A stretch of 64,000 bases of DNA from Tillus elongatus (taxonomy: Eukaryota > Arthropoda > Insecta > Coleoptera > Cleridae). The notes beneath the pieces are model-generated. The model was not told the DNA's origin and did no database searches. It saw only the letters and a program-made list of their open reading frames with translations. The stretch is from the NCBI GenBank assembly GCA_964006375.1, contig OZ023266.1:18880090-18944089 (forward strand), given 5' to 3'. Shown one piece after another: positions 1 through 13,329 of the stretch. Numbering within the stretch: the stretch's first letter is position 1; every line of letters begins with the position of its first letter. A program made the position numbers and the translations under genes.

Positions 1-1873
<1,873 letters not shown>

Positions 1874-1876
1874 AGG

Positions 1877-3800
1877 ATCCGATTTTTACGAGTTGCAGAT
1901 TTAACGAGCAAATCATCACTAACATCAAAAGTAACTCATCCTGCACTGCGACTCTCTGATGGCTTGATGACTACAACCAGCGAGGAATCGGCTGAGTGTT
2001 TCGCGAGGAACTACATCGAGGAACCAGCAGATCCTCTGCCGGGTGTCAATTTGCCCGTGCCACCTGGTGGGTTGTCTTCGATGCCGGGTGACATCCTGAC
2101 CGAAATAGTCAATCTCTCTGAAAATTACTCACCTGGCCCGGACCGAATAACTGTCCAAGTGCTGAAGAGATGTGGATCTAAGCTGGCCACTTCTCTCGCC
2201 ATAATTATGCAACCTTCTTTTTCGTCTCATATCCTGCCCGAATCCTGGCTGACTGCGGGTGTTATTGGAACATTCAGAAACGGTGACAGATACGATCCTT
2301 CCAATTATCGCCAAATAAATCTGACAATTTTAGTAGCTAAAATTATGGAATCCATCATTCGTAAAAGCATACAGACGATTCTTCTTGAAAACCACATCAT
2401 CCTGCAGAACCAACATGGTTTTACGCCCGGCCGCTCGACACTCACAAACTTACTAACCTGTGTTGACCATTGGATAAGATTGGTGGATAGCTGGAGACCT
2501 GTCGACGTTGTTTACCTGGATTTCTCCAAAGCATTTCACCGTGTACCTTTGAGGCGCCTTTGTGCGAAGCTGTCATCTTGCGGAATTGGTGGAGATCTGC
2601 TTTTGTGGATTAGAGCTTTCCTGAACAACCGAACTTTTCATGTACTCGTGAATGATGCATACTCCGTTCCTCGACCTGTGGTGAGTGGTGTTCCCCCAGG
2701 GATCAGTCATCGGCCCCCTGCTGCTCCTGGTATACACCAGCGATCTACCGCTGATTATCAGATCTGAATGCGCTTCTTTTGCCAACGACATCAAGTTATA
2801 CAACGACCCACTCGTTTGTCACAGTAATATTCAGGAACACTTGCTTAAGCTGAAGGATTGGTGCAAGTCATCGTTGCTTCCCCTCAACGCCTCTATTTTT
2901 TTTTATTACCAGAGATATCAAAAAAATTCCAACGCCATCTGACAAACTATCATGCATACTCTGTTCCTCGACCTGTAGTGAGTGGTGTTTCCCAAGGCTC
3001 AGTCCTCGGCCCCCTGCTGTTTCTGGTATACACCAGCGATCTACCACTGATTATCAGATATAAATGCACTTCTTTTGCCGACGACATCAAGTTATACAAC
3101 GACCCACTCGCTTGTCACAGCGATATCTAGGAAGACCTGCTTAAGCTGGAGAATTGGTGCAAGTCATGGTTGCTTCCCCTCAACGCATCCAAGTGTTCAG
3201 TGTTGCACATTGGCAGAAACAAACCCAAAATTCCACACTACATTACTGGAACCCAGGTTGCAACGTTTAAACAACAAACAGATCTGGAAGTCATCGTGAC
3301 TGAAGACTTGACCTGGCCTACACATGTGTCCAGTATCTGTTCCAAAACAAATCGTATCCTGTACATGATCTGTAAGTCTTTTCAATATATTAATTCTCAT
3401 TGTGCTAAACTTCTATACACTGCATACATTAGACCTCTGAGTATTGCATCCCAGCCTGACACCCAGACCTATCAAGAGACCGTGACCGACTGGAAAGAGT
3501 GCAGGAAGCAGCAAGCCGACTACCTTATGGCATTCTCAGGCCTAGCTACAAGGTTAGGTTACAAATCTGGGGCATGACATCATTTGCTGAGAGACGTGAA
3601 CGAGATGACCTGATTTTCACGTATCGTATCTTGCACGGTTTTACAGGAATACCGTTGGACACCCTGTTTACGCGGAATTCAGATAGTCATCTCCGTGGGC
3701 ATGAATACAAACTTTCCAGGGAGGCGTTCAGTGTTTGTTGACGACAGAACTTTCTTCCGAATCGAGTGTTTGGCAGTTGGAACAGTCTGCCTTCTTCAGT
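1877..3800 (+). pseudogene. CR1/Jockey-like LINE, reverse transcriptase and C-terminal part, broken
   Basis: This is the 3' half of a non-LTR retrotransposon ORF2. Reverse transcriptase motifs run in order: SPGPDRI, LDFSKAFHRV, then GVPPG, after which the frame shifts near 2700. It continues as GPLLLLVYTSDLP and then FANDIKLYND, where the catalytic Asp of the xxDD box reads Asn. About 296 bp further on the same segment recurs (2955-3198) as GVSQGSVLGPLL and FADDIKLYND with the catalytic pair intact. The thumb and C-terminal part follow to about 3740 (NASKCSVLHIGR, then DLIFTYRILHGF) in shifted frames. It lacks the endonuclease domain. Several frameshifts and stops make it non-functional. The clade is a family-level guess. 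Confidence 0.75.
2659..3198 (+). repeat. Direct duplication inside the LINE RT core
   Basis: The stretch from TACTCCGTTCCTCGACCTGT (2659) to about 2900 is repeated from about 2955 to 3198 at high identity, around 296 bp apart. The spacer holds a T-run and a short AT-rich piece. Copy 1 reads FAND and copy 2 reads FADD at the RT active site, so the copies have diverged or two related elements were joined. Confidence 0.8.
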
Positions 3801-3845
3801 AGTGTAGAGAGATCTTTCTGAGGCCTAGGGTTGGACACACTGAGA

Positions 3846-4620
3846 CCTCACAGACGATCTCCGGCGAGATTTGAGGAGTAGGCAGATTGAGGCCCCGTAA
3901 TCAAGTTACAACAACCCAACCTACCCTTGTCCACCGCTCTAAGGAGTAGGCAGATTAAGGCCTTAGAGTGTCCTTACATATTTCCTTTACCCACCTTTGT
4001 TCACCACTCTAAGGAGTAGGCAGATTGAGGCCTTAGAGTGTCCTTACATATTTCCTTTACCCACCTTTGTCCACTACTCTAAGGAGTAGGCAGATTGAGG
4101 CCTTAGAGTATCCTTACATATTTTCTTTACCCACCTTTGTCCACCACTCTAAGGAGTAGGCAGATTGAGGCCTTAGAGTGTCCTTACATATCTCATTTAT
4201 CCACTTTTGTCCATCACTCTAAGGAGTAGGCAGATTGAGGCCCCGTAATCAAGTTACAACAACCCAACCTACCCTTGTCCACCGCTCTAAGGAGTAGGCA
4301 GATTAAGGCCTTAGAGTGTCCTTACATATTTCCTTTACCCACCTTTGTTCACCACTCTAAGGAGTAGGCAGATTGAGGCCTTAGAGTGTCCTTACATATT
4401 TCCTTTACCCACCTTTGTCCACTACTCTAAGGAGTAGGCAGATTGAGGCCTTAGAGTATCCTTACATATTTTCTTTACCCACCTTTGTCCACCACTCTAA
4501 GGAGTAGGCAGATTGAGGCCTTAGAGTGTCCTTACATATCTCATTTATCCACTTTTGTCCATCACTCTAAGGAGTAGGCAGATTGAGGCCTTAGAGTGTC
4601 CTTACATATTTCCTTTACCT
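3846..4620 (+). repeat. 70-bp minisatellite array 1
   Basis: About eleven 70-bp units contain AAGGAGTAGGCAGATTGAGG. A higher-order pattern is visible: the block beginning with the variant GGCCCCGTAATCAAGTTAC near 3890 recurs about 350 bp later near 4240 with the same ordered variants, so five units were duplicated together. Units are over 90% alike by eye. Confidence 0.92.
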
Positions 4621-4660
4621 CTTAAAAATGGCTCCAAAACAGGAGCCAAAACGTCGAGTT
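4616..4660 (+). ncRNA. Decayed hammerhead-like hairpin of Penelope type, copy 1
   Basis: GGCTCC (4630-4635), loop AAAACA and GGAGCC (4642-4647) form a perfect 6-bp stem. AAAACGTCGAG follows. In Penelope-associated small hammerheads a CTGANGA box precedes stem II and GAAAC-GTC follows it. Here the first box reads roughly CTTAAAAA and GAAA reads AAAA, so I judge it inactive. Confidence 0.45.
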
Positions 4661-4702
4661 TCCATAAATTCTGGACGCGGTTTAACCCGAGAACCAAGTA
4701 TG

Positions 4703-4705
<3 letters not shown>

Positions 4706-4789
<84 letters not shown>
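4706..4789. repeat. (TA)n microsatellite
   Basis: An alternating TA tract between the Penelope-like end and a small MITE. Confidence 0.97.
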
Positions 4790-4792
<3 letters not shown>

Positions 4793-4965
4793 GGTGGGAA
4801 TTTTAAAGTGATACAATCGTATATCTGAAAAACCGCTCGGAGTATTTTACTAATAGTTTGATGAGCTGATATGTAGGCTGGAAGATATTTTGAAAGTTAC
4901 CCCTCCTCTTCATTTATGACGGGACACTGGTCCTTTAAAATTGTAACACTTTTAAAATCCTCACC

Positions 4966-4968
<3 letters not shown>
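4790..4968. mobile_element. 179-bp MITE with CAGGGTG termini
   Basis: The left end, CAGGGTGGGAATTTTAAAGT, is mirrored by the right end, whose reverse complement begins CAGGGTGAGGATTTTAAAAG, giving about 28 bp of imperfect inverted repeat ending in TACAAT/ATTGTAA. TA borders both ends, as expected for a Tc1/mariner-type MITE. No coding capacity. Both flanks are (TA)n arrays. A second CAGGGTG end occurs at 20213. Confidence 0.75.

Positions 4969-5042
<74 letters not shown>
4969..5042. repeat. (TA)n microsatellite
   Basis: An alternating TA tract directly right of the MITE. It was probably one tract with 4706-4789 before the MITE inserted. Confidence 0.97.
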
Positions 5043-5046
<4 letters not shown>

Positions 5047-5867
5047 CATATGAAAAAGTTGGTTATTATCAAGATGACAATTTGAGCTCTATGCTAAATA
5101 GCAAACAATTGGTTAAAATTTTAAACTCTTCAAATCTAAGGCAACTATCTGTAACGCCCGATCATGATATCCCCAAATCTATTCAAATAGCATTTCAATC
5201 TAGTCCGAATAAGGAACCTTCGGCCAATATACTCGTAAACATTCTGAGTGGATCCTGCAGCAAGAGATGGTAAATCCTGCAAGGAACCAAACACAAATAA
5301 GTAGCAGGAGAAAATCAGAATCCTCATCCTCGAGGTCCCCGCAGCCGTGTGGAGAAGCGGCGAACACAAACAGAATTGGAGAAATCCGGAATTGAACGCC
5401 TAAAATGCTAATTCGAACGCCTCTCTTCGGGAAGTGGTTAAACTGCACAAACAGCGTCTATTATATGCGCAATAAGACCTCTCCGGCTCTAATACGATCT
5501 CAATTTAGTTTAGTTACGCTCTGTTACACGGGTCGCGTGGCAATCGAGCCCGAATATAGAGCCCCCCAACCCCTTTGGAAGTCCCGCCCGACTCCCCATC
5601 GCTGCATTTGTCACTTGTTCTGGTCGTTCCGCGATATTCCTCGCTATCGGGATAACATCGAGCAATTACGGAAAGGAATTATCATTTAACACTGACTAAT
5701 TTCAACTTGGAAACAAAGTCTGTTGTTATTTATATAACAAACTTATAGAATATATAAGCTTATGAATTTCTTCGTTAAATTATTTATGTTTAATAATAAT
5801 AAGAATGCTACAATTTGCCTTTATTTAGTTAGAAGACATAGGTGAATTAAGGTATCTTCGTATTAGT
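5043..5867. other. Unassigned sequence with weak open frames
   Basis: Moderately GC-rich DNA with open frames at 5082-5273 and 5405-5689 on the plus strand. The encoded peptides match no family I recognise and lack clear start context. It may be a remnant of an element or single-copy DNA. Confidence 0.35.
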
Positions 5868-5991
5868 GAATTTTCTTTAAAAAACACTAATCAGGAGATA
5901 CCAACTTTTGAATTCTGAAATTTTTTTTCTTCAAATGAGCGCGAACTAGGCCGCCTAGAACCCATATCCAGGGTCAGTTTCTATTTTTATA

Positions 5992-6091
<100 letters not shown>

Positions 6092-6466
6092 GGTTATGTG
6101 TGTATCACACCGATAATTCAAAAAATAATGGACCGCCTTTGATCACATTTGGTACGGTGGTTTCCGTAAAGAGTATCCTATGTAGTAAAATTCAGATCTC
6201 TATGTTAAAAGCCAAAAAAGTTAGAGGTAAATTATTTTTAATTAATTAAATCCGATTAAAGAAAGTTAAAACGGCAAAATTGATAATTATGGTAGGAGTA
6301 CGAATGTGAGTGAAAACTACGACACGAAATGACTAACAAGCTCATTTATTTTCTTTCATTTCGTTAAAATATGAGCAAAAAATCCATTGTAAGTGAAAAT
6401 TGTTTGGTGTAAATAGTAAAGACGTTAACCAATTAGCATACTACCGAATATATCTGCTATTACACC

Positions 6467-6540
6467 GTGGCCGAGTGGTTTAACAACAGATGATCGAGTC
6501 ATATATGACGAGTTATAATCCTAGTTAGTGACATCACTTT
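6467..6540 (+). pseudogene. tRNA-like (SINE-type) segment inside family D
   Basis: TGGCCGAGTGGTTTAA resembles an A box of class II (Ser/Leu) tRNAs, and GAGTTATAATCCTAG about 45 bp downstream resembles a B box. The copy on the minus strand near 37895-37975 keeps AGTTCTAATCCTAG. No full cloverleaf can be drawn, so this is an internal promoter relic and not a tRNA gene. Confidence 0.45.
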
Positions 6541-6775
6541 TTATCAATTTTGTTAGTATCATTTCACTTTACCGTTATCTGATCAGATTGTTGTTACTTC
6601 GATGAATTTTTTAGCGAGTTCTTGTAAAAAAAATATTTAATAACGAGATGAAAACTTTTAAGATTTAATTCAATTTGAATAGCATATCTGGTTGTTTGTT
6701 CTTGCCCTAACTTATTGAAACCGTTTCATATTTAATACAGTCGTAGACTTTTCCAGTGGCCTCACAAGTGCTTGT

Positions 6776-6873
6776 TTTATTAAATTTTCTTTAAAAAAAA
6801 CACTAATAAGGAGATCCCGACTTTTAAATTTAGAAAAAATTTCTTCAACTGAGCGCGAACTAACCCCACTAGA
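6776..6873 (+). mobile_element. Family D head fragment
   Basis: A second head block (ACACTAATAAGGAGATCCCG, then CTGAGCGCGAACTA) that stops abruptly at the Penelope-like coding fragment. Confidence 0.7.
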
Positions 6874-7326
6874 ACGAGAATTATCCGCGAAGCATTCGAG
6901 ATTGAAAAACGTCCCGATTGTTTAAATAAGCGAGATGATGGTCTTCGCCTTCCGACTACTTGGAAACCTATTATATCTTCTTTACAAACACACAAAAAGA
7001 AAATAAATTCCACAGACAATTTTATTGCATCATTATCTGCCTTAACAAATGCCGGTGACCCTCTTAATCATCCTCTAGATACCGTGACCAAAGCTCCCCA
7101 CTTAATTGACGGTGACCCCCCTACTTTCACTGATGACGCAACAGGTAGACGGAACGACATATATAAGAGAAGACTTGCAACGAACTGCAAGATCTCTCTG
7201 AGGCCTAGGGTTGAACACACTGAGACCTCACAGACGATCTCCGGCGAGATTTGGGGAGTAGGCAGATTGAGGCCCCGTAATCGAGCTAAATCAACCCAAC
7301 CTACCTTTATCCACCGCTCTAAGTAG
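6874..7326 (+). pseudogene. Penelope-like element protein, C-terminal fragment
   Basis: The frame is open for about 150 codons with no start. The motif RIIREAFEIEKRPD followed by GLRLPTTWKP is the conserved C-terminal block after the GIY-YIG endonuclease of Penelope-like retroelements. The rest is a variable hydrophilic tail ending at a stop in the first 70-bp repeat units. Reverse transcriptase and most of the endonuclease are missing; the 5' cut coincides with a family D head. The element continues into the 70-bp array and the hairpin at 8001-8040. Confidence 0.75.
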
Positions 7327-7985
7327 TAGGCAGATTGAGGCCTTAGAGTGTCCTTACATATTTCCTTTACCTACCTTTGTCCACCACTCTAAGGAGTAGG
7401 CAGATTGAGGCCTTAGAGTGTCCTTACATATTTCCTTTATCCACCTTTGTCCATCACTCTAAGGAGTAGGCAGATTGAGGCCTTAGAGTGTCCTTACATA
7501 TTTCCTTTACCCACCTTTGTCCACCACTCTAAGGAGTAGGCAGATTGAGGCCTTAGAGTGTCCTTACATATTTCCTTTACCCACCTTTGTCCATCACTCT
7601 AAGGAGTAGGCAGATTGAGGCCTTAGAGTGTCCTTACATATTTCCTTTATCCACCTTTGTCCATCACTCTAAGGAGTAGGCAGATTGAGGCCTTAGAGTG
7701 TCCTTACATATTTCCTTTACCCACCTTTGTCCACCACTCTAAGGAGTAGGCAGATTGAGGCCTTAGAGTGTCCTTACATATTTCCTTTACCCACTTTTGT
7801 CCATCACTCTAAGGAGTAGGCAGATTGAGGCCTTAGAGTGTCCTTACATATTTCCTTTATCCACCTTTGTCCATCACTCTAAGGAGTAGGCAGATTGAGG
7901 CCTTAGAGTGTCCTTACATATTTCCTTTACCCACCTTTGTCCATCACTCTAAGGAGTAGGCAGATTGAGGCCTTAGAGTGTTCTT
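7255..7985 (+). repeat. 70-bp minisatellite array 2
   Basis: About ten 70-bp units of the same repeat as array 1, more homogeneous. Variants alternate between CCACCACTCT and CCATCACTCT starts. Shared flanks on both sides show the array belongs to the element and did not arise twice. Confidence 0.93.
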
Positions 7986-8000
7986 ACATATTTGCTTTAC

Positions 8001-8040
8001 CTCTTGAAAATGGCTCCAAAACAAGAGCCGAAACGTCGAG
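8001..8040 (+). ncRNA. Decayed hammerhead-like motif, Penelope type, copy 2
   Basis: The order is CTC (8001-8003), TTGAAAA (8004-8010), stem GGCTC/GAGCC (8012-8016 and 8025-8029), GAAAC-GTC (8030-8037), GAG (8038-8040). CTC can pair with GAG as stem I. Against a CTGANGA core, the first box differs at two positions (C to T and G to A); GAAAC-GTC is intact. ACGT in place of a stem III is the self-complementary arrangement of the dimer-acting hammerheads reported in Penelope-like elements. Cleavage by this copy is unlikely. Confidence 0.5.
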
Positions 8041-8084
8041 TTTCCATAAATTCTGGACGCGGTTTAACCCGAGAACCAAGCATG

Positions 8085-8712
<628 letters not shown>

Positions 8713-9072
8713 TTTTTATTTCTCTTTGGTACTTAGATAGCTAACGAAGTTTTAAATTAATTGTCTAAGTTAAGCAGATGACTAATATTTAGAATAATGA
8801 TTATAACAATTGTTTCTATAAATAAGCAAAACTTATATGCTTTAATCCTCAACAGAGAAAGTATAGAATAACTTTTTTAAGTTAACTTTGTGATAATGTG
8901 TTTAATTTGTTGATAGTCGAAAGGCAATTTGGTGATATCTAAAAGAATTGCTATTTATGCCACCAATAATCAATCTATTGATCAACTGAACAATTTTTTG
9001 ATTTAAATATTGGAAAACCATTATAGTGTGTCTATAAAGTAACGCAAAAAAAACAATAAAATTGAAACTTCT
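8713..9072. other. AT-rich sequence, nothing recognised
   Basis: No coding motif, repeat family or RNA gene that I can support. Confidence 0.4.
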
Positions 9073-9825
9073 ATTATTAAGGAAATTTCAAAAACAGGTC
9101 AATTTGTATTTTCAAACGCCAGCTTTTCAATAAATCTCACCCCTATCTTTGTATCTCTCCAAGGGGTAGCTATTCTTTTAAATTTTTGAAATTGGATGGT
9201 GCGTAGTGTGATACATCTTTTTAAAGCTAATTCAATTCTCTATTCAGCAGTACCTTTTTTTGTAAGAATAAAATAAAATGAGTAATAACATTTTTATTAT
9301 CGAGTGGCCAGCAAGATCACCTGACCCAGCTCCCTCAGATTTTTTCTGTGTGGTGATTTGAGGAATGTGGTATTCAAAAGTAAACCAAATATTATCGACG
9401 AATTAAAGACAATAATTAGAACTGAATGTACCAGCATTTTTCCAAAGATTAAAACAGAGCCTAACAAAAGCTTGTTCGCCATTTGGGATAACGTCAGGCA
9501 CGACAAGGCGGGTATTTCGAACACACTTGATTAGATAGATTAAACTATGTAATTCTTTGTAGGCTTCACTTGGGTTAGGTGTTGCTGATAATAAAAATGT
9601 TACTACTCACTTTATTTTATTCCTACAAAAAAATTGGTGTTGCTAAATAAAGAATTGAATTAGCTTTAAGAAGATGTACCACACTACTCACCATGCAATT
9701 TCAAAATTTTTAAGAGGTATCTACCCTTTGAAGAGGTATGACGATAGCGGTGAGATTTTTATATCAAAAAGTTAATTTTTGGCAATAAAAATCGACCCGT
9801 TTTTATCCATCTTGTTATTATTGTT
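9073..9825 (+). mobile_element. Mariner-type element with about 220-bp inverted repeats
   Basis: 9075-9299 and 9588-9822 are imperfect inverted repeats of each other; both contain AAAGCTAATTCAATTC in mirrored orientation. They bracket a transposase C-terminal fragment, so the unit looks like an internally deleted element. Exact ends are unclear because the right repeat abuts a LINE 3' end. Confidence 0.65.
9297..9532 (+). pseudogene. Tc1/mariner-type transposase, C-terminal fragment
   Basis: IEWPARSPDPAPSDFF is the third catalytic block of IS630/Tc1/mariner transposases (SPDLxPxD). Downstream, after a frameshift, NVVFKSKPN and the short helical tail fit the C-terminus of the same protein. 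The DNA-binding and first two catalytic blocks are gone. It lies between the long inverted repeats described for 9073-9825. Confidence 0.7.
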
Positions 9826-9834
9826 CGACTTTAG

Positions 9835-10820
9835 CCTAAAGGGCTTTCACATTTCCTCAAAGGGGAGCATTCACTGATCCCAGGTATCTCAGGCACTGAG
9901 CTCAGCTGGAGCCATTTCCAAGTTATCGGCCTCAGAACGTAAACGCGACACCCTCATTTTATAGGAATCTCCGCACGGTGTGGGCAGTTGCAACTATTAC
10001 CGCCTTCTGCATAACCTTATAGAGATGCTCTCCAAGATCCAGTCTCTTAATGTTTTCTCGAAGATTCTTAGGAACCACACCAGTTGACGACATGACTATT
10101 GGAGTGAGTCGGACATTATCTGCCCCCCATGGTCTCTTTACTTGTATCTCGAGGTCGCTGTACTTAATGATCTTCTCGTTCTACTTTATCTCTAGATTAT
10201 TAGTATTTGGAATGGCGACATCAATCAGCGTCACTTGGTTGCAGGACTTATCCACTATTATTATATCTGGCCTGTTGTGAGCAACTCGTTGGTCTGTGAG
10301 TATGGTCCGATCCCAGTACAACCAGTATCCTGACTTCTCTAGAACAGGCTCAAGAGTATACCTATAGTAGGGCACCTTACGAAGATTTAAAAGTGCCTGT
10401 TTCAGAGCCAGTTCCTGATAAGGTATTTTAAGAACTGCGTCGTGCATCTCTTTATACTCTGTGGCAGCAAACGCTTGACATCCTCCAGTGACGTGCTGGA
10501 TAGTCTCTGATGACTGACACCCAAATTTACAGTTGTCATCTTGGACCGAATTATTTCCAACTATATACATCAGGTAGTTTCTTGTTGGAATGACCTGATC
10601 TTGTATGGCCAGCAAAAACCCATTTCAGTCTCTGGAAACATCTGTCCCGACACCAACCAGGTGTTCGACGCTAGTTTGTCGACATTTGCCTGGGAGGTCT
10701 CATTCAGATGTCGCCCATGGAGAGGCTTCTGCATCCAAGATTGCAGCTTGTCCTGATCATTCCGATGGTGACTTTGTATTTCACTTCGATGTCCGTTTTA
10801 CTCCAGTTCACAATCCCAAA
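9835..10820 (-). pseudogene. RLE-type LINE (R4/Dong-like) ORF C-terminus and 3' UTR
   Basis: Read on the minus strand, the frame runs from about 10815 with LHGRHLNETSQANVD and SGQMFPETE, shifts near 10606, and continues as LAIQDQVIPTRNY. A zinc knuckle of C-x3-C-x7-H-x4-C form (CKFGC to HVTGGC) follows. Then NRPDIIIVD plus LIDVAIPNT gives the PD-(D/E)xK-like RPD...D pattern of the restriction-like endonuclease in R2/R4-type LINEs. An in-frame TAG sits at 10181-10183. The frame then continues as KRPWGADNVRLTPI and ends with a stop at 9959. A family-like 3' UTR follows to about 9835. Confidence 0.8.
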
Positions 10821-11674
10821 TGACTAGCTAAATGCAGAACATGCATATGTATTCAAAGCTTTAGCCAGGTTCTTGCTGTTAAGATGTGATCGCACCACCT
10901 GCTTTACTCGTTTCATAAACTCATTTGTCAGATCATTCTTCATTACCGAGTGGGTTATTTTCCTCGCTTGCTGTATTTGTAACACTCTTTTACATCCATC
11001 GAAGCAATTTGCTGGACGTTCTGCATTCCATATACACCTGGTTGTATTTTTCCTCTGACTCTATTGTTATTATTATTTATTATTTATTATTTTTAATTGT
11101 TATTATTATTATCATTTTAACGGCGCTTGCTGCGGCTGGGGAAGAATTTGGTGTATTGCAACAGACGGTGCAATACACCATTGCTTGTGGCGGTGTTGTT
11201 TGTGTTTGTTGTTTTTCTCGAGGGTATTTTGTCTCCTGACTGTCAATTACTCTGCGTTTTGCTTCCTTGACAGTCATAATTCTGTTGTGTGTTGTGTTTT
11301 GTATAGTGTGGGCATATGGAGTTAGTTTTGCTGTTTTGACTTTGATTAATTGTAGAACGCTGTCAAATATTGATCACTTTATGATACTCTACACTAATAT
11401 TATGGTAGTTTTTGTGTGGTGTATTTTTCAGTTGATTTATCATGTCGCATAGACTTTTTCGCTAACAATCAAGTTTGCTTCTGTGAAGATGTCCAAGTCT
11501 TATAACTATTAGGATAACTGTTAACTGATTGTTTTAGAATGTACGACATGCGCGTTTATTGATTTGTTAATTACTTCGTTGTATTGAATGTTCATTCTAT
11601 TTTTTATAGTCTATTTGTATTTGGTAACCTTTTGTATCTAATTGTAAATGTTTTATCCAACTTATCAATAAACC
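10821..11674. other. Unassigned sequence with a perfect hairpin
   Basis: No recognised gene. TGGTGTATTGCA (11149-11160), an 8-nt loop ACAGACGG and TGCAATACACCA (11169-11180) form a perfect 12-bp stem-loop. AT-rich trinucleotide runs occur near 11070-11115. Confidence 0.45.
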
Positions 11675-11675
11675 T

Positions 11676-11866
<191 letters not shown>

Positions 11867-12409
11867 GTCAAAAATATTAATCCTAATCTTATTGCGTACG
11901 AAGTCACTATTTTGTATCGACTTGAGACTAAAAAAATAAATTAAACGAAAGACTTCATTTCCTTGCACAAAACTTTGATGAAGATTTACCATAAGCAAAA
12001 GTTAGGACTCTTATAGTTTTAGAAGACCCTGTATAGGTTTAAATTCAGTACTAAACAACATCAGCACTTACCTTTAGAGAGTATTCCACTTCCACTTAAT
12101 TTTGTGAGCGAAGTTGTGCAAATATTTGCGTCGGTTTGTAGGAAAGCTTGGGGTGGTTTTCCCTGCATGCAATATGTTCAACTCTCTGTACGACTAATAC
12201 TCGTTCCTGCTGGTGTAGTTTTGCCGCCAATCCTGCTCCTCTCCACTCACTTCCGCTTCCTGCTGCGGTCTTCCTGGAACACTTGTTTTACCTTTTATAT
12301 TAATTAGTCTGGGCCGTGTTACGAGTTTTGCGGTCTCTAGCTTTTTAACTGCTTGCAAACTGATGTCTTTTTAATTTAATGAATCGCTCTGTGTTTCCCA
12401 TTTTCTTGC
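11867..12409. other. Unassigned sequence
   Basis: A short plus-strand open frame (12104-12307) matches nothing I know. No element ends seen. Confidence 0.35.
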
Positions 12410-12530
12410 TGTTTTTAACGAATTTTCGTAGAAAAAATTCGCTAATTTAGAGATCCTGACTTCAGAATTAAAAAAAAATCTTCAAATGAGCACTAACTAT
12501 TGGATGTGGATACTCATTGGTATCCACATC
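12410..12530 (+). mobile_element. Diverged family D head
   Basis: CGAATTTTCGTAGAAAAAAT with TTCGCTAATTTAGAGATCC and CTTCAAATGAGCACTAACTA is the family D head, more diverged than other copies. Confidence 0.65.
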
Positions 12531-12574
12531 TGAGGTCAGCACCAATTTTTATGTATCTCTCTCTCTCCCTCTCT

Positions 12575-12681
<107 letters not shown>

Positions 12682-12874
12682 AGTTGAGTTTGAGTGAGTG
12701 AGTGAGTGTAAACACTCAACCACTCGGGATGGCACGCACTTGTAGTTCATTCACCACAGATTTTTGAATTGCAGTTGAAGGTTATTTTTATTTATTATAC
12801 CTATTGGTTATGTTAATAATTGGTATCTTACATATTTACACATTCCATATATACACCATATATACACTATATAT

Positions 12875-12978
<104 letters not shown>

Positions 12979-13024
12979 TAAGACATCTTGGTTTTTTTTT
13001 ATATACTATATATACACATATATA

Positions 13025-13160
13025 CATACACATTAAGACATCTTGTGTTCTTTTTGTTTGTTTTTTTTGTTTTTTGTTTTTTTTTGTTTTGATTTTTTTT
13101 TTTTTGGTTTTTTTAAATTATTTTTTTTTTTGTTTTTTTTGGGGGTTTTTTTGGGGGATA
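13025..13160. repeat. T-rich/G-rich low-complexity stretch
   Basis: A run dominated by T with GTTTT blocks and two GGGGG runs near 13141-13158. Possibly a degenerate reversed poly-A tail of the LINE remnant that follows on the minus strand. Confidence 0.6.
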
Positions 13161-13329
13161 GACTGGGACACATTGTCGCCTAGGGACCCACCAAGGCTCA
13201 CCAACACACTGACAGGCCACGGATTGAGAGGGTAGTACAGTAGGACAAACAGACGGAAAGCTTATGCTATATTTACATGTGTTTCACTTATCACTATAAA
13301 CTAACAACAGCGTACTTAAATATATACAA

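Larger units (their letters stand above)
3815..4696 (+). mobile_element. Penelope-like element 3' end, copy 1
   Basis: It starts with the C-terminal coding tail shared with copy 2 near 7200 (CTGAGGCCTAGGGTTG through GATCTCCGGCGAGATTT). A 70-bp tandem array follows, then the hairpin GGCTCC/GGAGCC with AAAACGTCGAG. Copy 2 carries a recognisable Penelope C-terminus upstream of the same tail, which is the reason for the family call. Here the element is 5' truncated and abuts the LINE fragment. It runs straight into a (TA)n tract. Confidence 0.65.

Noticed and set aside
3846..4620. Possible CRISPR array
   Set aside because: Units are contiguous 70-mers with no unique spacers, in a eukaryotic Penelope-like element.
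5405..5689. 94-codon open frame as a real gene
   Set aside because: No recognisable family, no promoter and similar overlapping frames on the other strand.
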